The position numbers were made by a program, and so were the translations under genes. From the NCBI GenBank assembly GCA_028565635.1, contig JAOXYB010067156.1:1-10153 (forward strand): a DNA stretch of 10,153 bases, in the 5' to 3' direction. This DNA is from Phoronis ovalis. Taxonomy: Eukaryota > Phoronida > Phoronidae. Positions 7,128 through 10,153 of this stretch are shown here, piece by piece; the stretch's first letter is position 1, and every line of letters begins with the position of its first letter. The notes below the pieces were generated by a model. It was not told the DNA's origin and ran no database searches. It saw only the letters and a program-made list of their open reading frames with translations.

Positions 7128-7502
7128 CAGTCCGAATAAATCCATCCATTAGTGTTCCATGCCTTCTCACATAACGTCTGGGCTTAACCATAGTCAATTT
7201 TTGTTTATTATCTTGAAAAGCAGAACGATAATCCCTTTATTTATATATAAAGTGCCTGTGAAAGCCTTGACACTAATCAAATTGCAGCTTTCAATAATAG
7301 GTATAACAGTGGACTAAGCATGTAGCTAGTAAAGTAGGTCAGTCACACAGAGAGAAAAGCTTATCTCAATTGGGTCAAAAGTTTAACGACTTATTTCTTT
7401 CGCTCTTGAAGGAATATAACGACAATATTATTGACTATGGGTTAAGCCTAGACGTTAGTCGATAAGGCACGGAACACTTAACAGATGAATTTGTTCAGAC
7501 TG
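7128..7502. mobile_element. Nested 375-bp MITE with ~72-bp TIRs and 9-bp target duplication
   Basis: The left end CAGTCCGAATAAATCCATCC (7128 on) and the reverse complement of the right end, CAGTCTGAACAAATTCATCT, begin terminal inverted repeats of about 71-73 bp (7128-7198 and 7430-7502), near 84% identical by eye with mostly transitions. The element is flanked by the exact 9-bp direct repeat ATATCCGAT (7119-7127 and 7503-7511). Removing the element and one duplication leaves TCAGTTTATATCCGATAAAC, then TTCATATTCGGTACAG, which matches intact array units such as the one near 7625. It has no coding capacity. A 9-bp duplication with long TIRs suggests a Mutator-like family; the CAGT end is not diagnostic, so the superfamily stays open. 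Confidence 0.93.
7135..7140 (+). terminator. Candidate poly(A) signal of the BTB-ZF gene (AATAAA)
   Basis: This is the first canonical AATAAA downstream of the BTB-ZF stop, 169 bases after it. I saw no ATTAAA or other strong variant between 6966 and 7134. It lies at positions 8-13 of the MITE's left inverted repeat. The right repeat carries AACAAA at the equivalent place. Whether transcripts end here is unproven; a longer 3' UTR through the array is possible. Confidence 0.45.
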
Positions 7503-8730
7503 ATATCCGATAAACTTCATATTCGGTACAGGTCAAAGTACAGATTGGTTATAATTTTGACTTGGATCACTTCCAAGATGGCTGATTGTTTATTTTCGAG
7601 ATGGTATGTCACAAAAACAGCTTCAGTTTTTATCCAATCTGCTTCATATTCGGTACAGAGTAAGTACCTGTCAAAGTACAGGTTTTAATAGGAATAACTT
7701 TGACCAGGATTACTTCCAATATAGCTGAAAGACAGAGCGTTGACTGGTCAATTTGAAGGTGGATTCCTGAAGGCCATAGGTTGGTGGTATATTAGGCTAG
7801 GTAGCATTTTAGAACAACCTTAAAAAGAGGTCTAATGCCGATTAGAATCTTGGACATTTTTCATTGTGCGTAACACTTTCTTTGTCTTGCAATATCTGCT
7901 TCCATTTTTATAGATCAGCTTCATATTTTGTGCAGGGTAAATATGGCAACCATGTTTGTTTGTTCCCGAGAGGGTACATCACATTGCGTCACGAGGTGTT
8001 TACTGGACAATTTCAAAATGGATTTATGAAGACCATAGGTGGGTTGGTGTATTAGGCTAAATGGAATTTTTGTTGTGCATAACACTTCGTCTCACAACAA
8101 CTGTTTCAGTTTTTATCTAATCAGCTTTATATTTGGTACAAGGTAAATACAATACAGTAATTTTGACCTTGGTCAGTTCCAAGAAGGCGGACTGGCAGTA
8201 ATGTTTTGTCTTGATATGATATGTCACAATAACACCTCACCTTCAGTTTTCATCTAATCAGCTTCATATTCAGTACAATAATAACAGGGCAACTAAAGGT
8301 TAAAGTACAGATCAGGTACAGTTTTGACCTTGATTACTTTCAATATGGTAAACTGGTGGCCATGTTTTTTCCCCCGAGTGGGCACATCATATTGAACCAC
8401 TTTCCAAAAAGTCGAAGCATTGACTGGATGATTCAAAGATAGATTCACGAAGGCCATACGTTGATGTGCTTATTAGGCTAGGTGACATTTTAGAATGACC
8501 TTGATCATTGGGTCATATACCGATCCAAATCTTCAACATTTTTCATTGTGCGCGACATTTTCGTCATATTGAACCACTTTCCAGAAAGATTAAGTGTTGA
8601 CTGGATTGTTTTAAGGTGGATTCATGAAGGCCATAGGTGGGCGAGTGTATTAGGCTAGGTTGAATTTTAGAATGACGTTGAAAAGTAAAGAGGGTCAAAT
8701 GCCAATCCCAATCTTCGACATTTATTGTTT

Positions 8731-8905
8731 ATCTGGTTCTTTGCTTTACATATGTATTACTTAAGGGTACTACTTTAAAAATTGCACAGTCAAGCTATAA
8801 CTCGGTGCTACAAACCACATATATAAGCTGCAATGTGATGGGATCCCAGGGATATGATGGTCATCTGACATTGCAAATGTCTTGTTAAAAATTGGAGAAT
8901 GCTTT
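8731..8905. other. Unassigned spacer between the array and the TIR element
   Basis: This is AT-rich single-copy-looking sequence. It shows no similarity to the array modules and no open frame or regulatory motif that I can support. Confidence 0.5.
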
Positions 8906-9300
8906 GTGCCCCCAGAGGGGCACTCGTGTTTTTTTTAAATACGGGGATGTGCTGCCCAATCCAATCCTAAATTGTAGCTTGCAGTAGCAAAGCCAACTCA
9001 ATTTTTGGAAATATAAATGTAGCAATCCAAATTTTGTGAAATATAAGGGTGGCAAGCCAAAATTTTAAAATATTTGAGTAGCAATCCATTTTTACACCAC
9101 CTGACTGATGTAAACCAAAATCCAAAATCTATTTATGGATACAAACCTAAATTAATCCAAATTATTTGCAGTAAACAGTGGGTAGCAATAAATTTCTTTA
9201 CAGTAGCAATCCAAAACAAAGCAGCAAGAAGTATACAATCCAAATCCAAAATTTTCAACTGGGCTGCACACCCCCACAAATGAATATCTTGAGTAACCCC
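8906..9300. mobile_element. TIR element family, copy 2, with degenerate ~30-bp tandem core
   Basis: Left terminal repeat 8917-8957 (GGGGCACTCGTG through GGGGATGTGCTGCCC) is matched in inverted order by 9261-9300, whose reverse complement runs GGGGTTACTCAAG through GGGGGTGTGCAGCCC. The arms are about 40 bp. The core repeats a unit near TAGCAATCCAAATTTTGAAA about every 30 bp (clear at 9020, 9050, 9079 and 9200), with decay. The left end shares its 40-base layout with the copy at 4280, but the core monomer is different. Outside the left arm GTGCCCC (8906-8912) pairs perfectly with GGGGCAC (8917-8923), and the same GTGCCCCC motif ends copy 1. This may be a scrap of a neighbouring copy. No coding capacity; probably non-autonomous. 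Confidence 0.8.
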
Positions 9301-9878
9301 GGGTTTGAGCTTGTAACTAATTTATTATGTAGTACTAGTTATTATACTGTAAACCCAAATGTTAAAAAAATGCTTCATAAAGATACACAGGTTATGATAG
9401 CAAAATATCTGTTTCGTGCTTTTAAAAAAATAAGGAAACAACTATTACAGTTAGTATTAAATATGTTTGTAATATAGATTGCAATGCTAGAATGTCATAT
9501 TTATATTGTACAAAATTTGTATCAAAGGCCTGTGGCCTAAAAATCCAAGTGTTCCAGTGTGTATTAAATACAGATAAATTGTCAAAAGATTATATCAGTA
9601 TCAGTACCAGATTATAAACAGTTGTGTGTGTTGTTTCATGAGATGGTTCTTGGCCTCACACCTATTATCAAGGGCAGCATTATAAAGTAAACGATACAAA
9701 AAATGTACAGTCACTAAGAAGTTTAGGCAGCAGAATACCTAGTGAAAGCACTCCAAACTTCATAATTCTTCTACAGATACAGCTGTGTTATGTTACAGCT
9801 ACGTGTACCTGTCCATTACACAACTGATTACAGAATTTCTTTTGCATATTTCTGCAAATGCATGCTAACGCAACCAGA
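9301..9878 (-). other. Probable 3' UTR and downstream region of the minus-strand terminal exon
   Basis: This stretch is AT-rich, with no coding block seen. On the minus strand AATAAA occurs at 9326-9321, about 550 bases after the stop at 9879, and TATAAA at 9505-9500, about 375 bases after it. Either could end the minus-strand transcript. A small AGGCC-TGT-GGCCT hairpin lies near 9526-9538. The convergent BTB-ZF gene would end well before this point. Confidence 0.4.
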
Positions 9879-9995
9879 TTACAAATATTGTTTTGCCATA
9901 GCTCTCAAAAAGGTTTGTTTCCTTATGGCAGCCGCTCTGTTTAAAATGTCATCTGGGTTGCTGCTGTTTAATTCCAGTTCACCAATGGCTTGTAG
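9879..9995 (-). CDS. Probable terminal coding exon of an unidentified gene (38 residues and stop)
   Basis: The minus strand reads TTTACTTTCAG|CTACAAGCC, a good acceptor with AG at 9997-9996, followed by exactly 39 codons in phase 0 ending in TAA (9881-9879). The peptide begins LQAIGELELN, contains NPDDILNRAAAIRKQTFLR, and ends AMAKQYL. It is hydrophilic and helix-prone, unlike random translation of AT-rich DNA, and looks like a conserved C-terminal helix. I do not recognise the family and assign no function. Upstream exons would lie beyond 10153. A plus-strand frame also crosses this stretch, but it is hydrophobic and cysteine-rich, has no ATG start in good context, and is likely antisense noise. 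The main risk is that this is a chance open frame beside a chance acceptor. Confidence 0.6.
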   Translation of the reverse strand, partial: LQAIGELELNSSNPDDILNRAAAIRKQTFLRAMAKQYL

Positions 9996-10153
9996 CTGAA
10001 AGTAAATATTACAGAGCTGCATCATTTTATACCAGGTGGTATTACAGTAAAACATTTTTTTAAATTATTGTAACAAACAAAAAACAAGACAACGACGATT
10101 CGAAGAATCATCATTGTACGCTGTTTAAATTGGCTATTTGAGCGAAAGGAATT
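9996..10153 (-). other. Probable last intron of the unidentified minus-strand gene
   Basis: This is AT-rich sequence upstream of the acceptor, with no coding block or donor that I can support within the window. It includes a poly-T and CAAACAAAAAAC stretch and a near-palindrome, GATTCGAAGAATC (10087-10099). Confidence 0.4.

Larger units (their letters stand above)
7080..8730. repeat. Degenerate tandem array of a composite unit downstream of the BTB-ZF gene
   Basis: A composite unit recurs with deletions. Its modules, in order, are: (a) GTTGTGCATAACACTT; (b) CAGTTTTTATCTAATCAGCT then TCATATTCGGTACAG; (c) TTTTGACCTTGATTACTTCC plus AATATGGC and CCGAGNGGG; (d) TGACTGGATGATTCAAAGGT, then GGATTCATGAAGGCCATAGG, then TGTATTAGGCTAGG, and a closing AATCTTCGACATTTTTCATT. 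Module d appears near 7740-7800, 8005-8060, 8420-8480 and 8600-8660. Spacings between the GGCCATAGG motifs are about 260, 420 and 180 bp, so copies differ by internal deletion; near 8565 module a is joined straight to module d. The first unit is split by the MITE at 7128-7502. Frames open in places only because stops are sparse; none looks coding. Confidence 0.8.

Noticed and set aside
9074-9477. Plus-strand frames of 69 and 99 codons
   Set aside because: The N/Q/K/I-rich translation comes from the ~30-bp tandem core of TIR copy 2 and AT-rich sequence beyond it. There is no domain and no ATG in good context.
9790-9999. Plus-strand 69-codon frame antisense to the proposed terminal exon
   Set aside because: It has a non-ATG start and no motif. 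The minus-strand reading has a good acceptor, correct phase and protein-like composition.

Overview
This window looks like nuclear DNA of an invertebrate animal. It is AT-rich, its genes are split by GT/AG introns or stand far apart, and it carries non-LTR retrotransposon debris, MITE-like elements and many degenerate dispersed repeats. The repeat style, with terminal inverted repeats reading GGGGYACT...GGGATGTGCNGCCC around degenerate ~30-bp tandem units, resembles what I associate with marine invertebrates. I cannot fix the phylum from sequence alone. There are no prokaryotic operons, CRISPR arrays, or rRNA or tRNA genes that I can support.

Three host genes can be supported. (1) At the left edge, on the minus strand, is the first coding exon of a major vault protein gene (MVP, 85-227). 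It encodes 47 residues with a clear match to the animal MVP N-terminus. A good splice donor, a good 5' acceptor and a plausible upstream noncoding exon ending at 1253 accompany it; the rest of the gene lies off the left end. (2) In the middle, on the plus strand, is a complete single-exon gene for a 646-residue BTB/POZ, AT-hook and ten-C2H2-zinc-finger protein (5025-6965), a probable DNA-binding regulator. (3) At the right edge, on the minus strand, is a probable terminal coding exon (9879-9995, 38 residues and a stop) of a gene I do not recognise. Gene 1 and gene 2 are divergent, about 4.8 kb apart. Gene 2 and gene 3 converge. Nothing suggests that they act in one pathway.

The space between genes is mostly repeat. 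From 1505 to 2262 is a minisatellite-like region (GCGAGCAGCGAGCATTG units) that encloses a fold-back with 39-bp perfect inverted arms. From about 2400 to 3110 is the decayed 3' end of a LINE ORF2 with its 3' UTR. Two copies of one TIR element family sit at 4280-4645 and 8917-9300. Just after the BTB-ZF gene begins a degenerate tandem array (about 7080-8730). One unit of that array was split by a 375-bp MITE (7128-7502) with 9-bp target duplications; joining the flanks restores the array unit. The first canonical AATAAA after the BTB-ZF stop lies inside the MITE's left inverted repeat, so the transposon may supply the gene's polyadenylation signal.

I found no clearly new biochemical system. 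The best second looks are the nested MITE and its poly(A) signal, the TIR family whose two copies carry different tandem cores, the fold-back within the minisatellite, and the unidentified minus-strand terminal exon.
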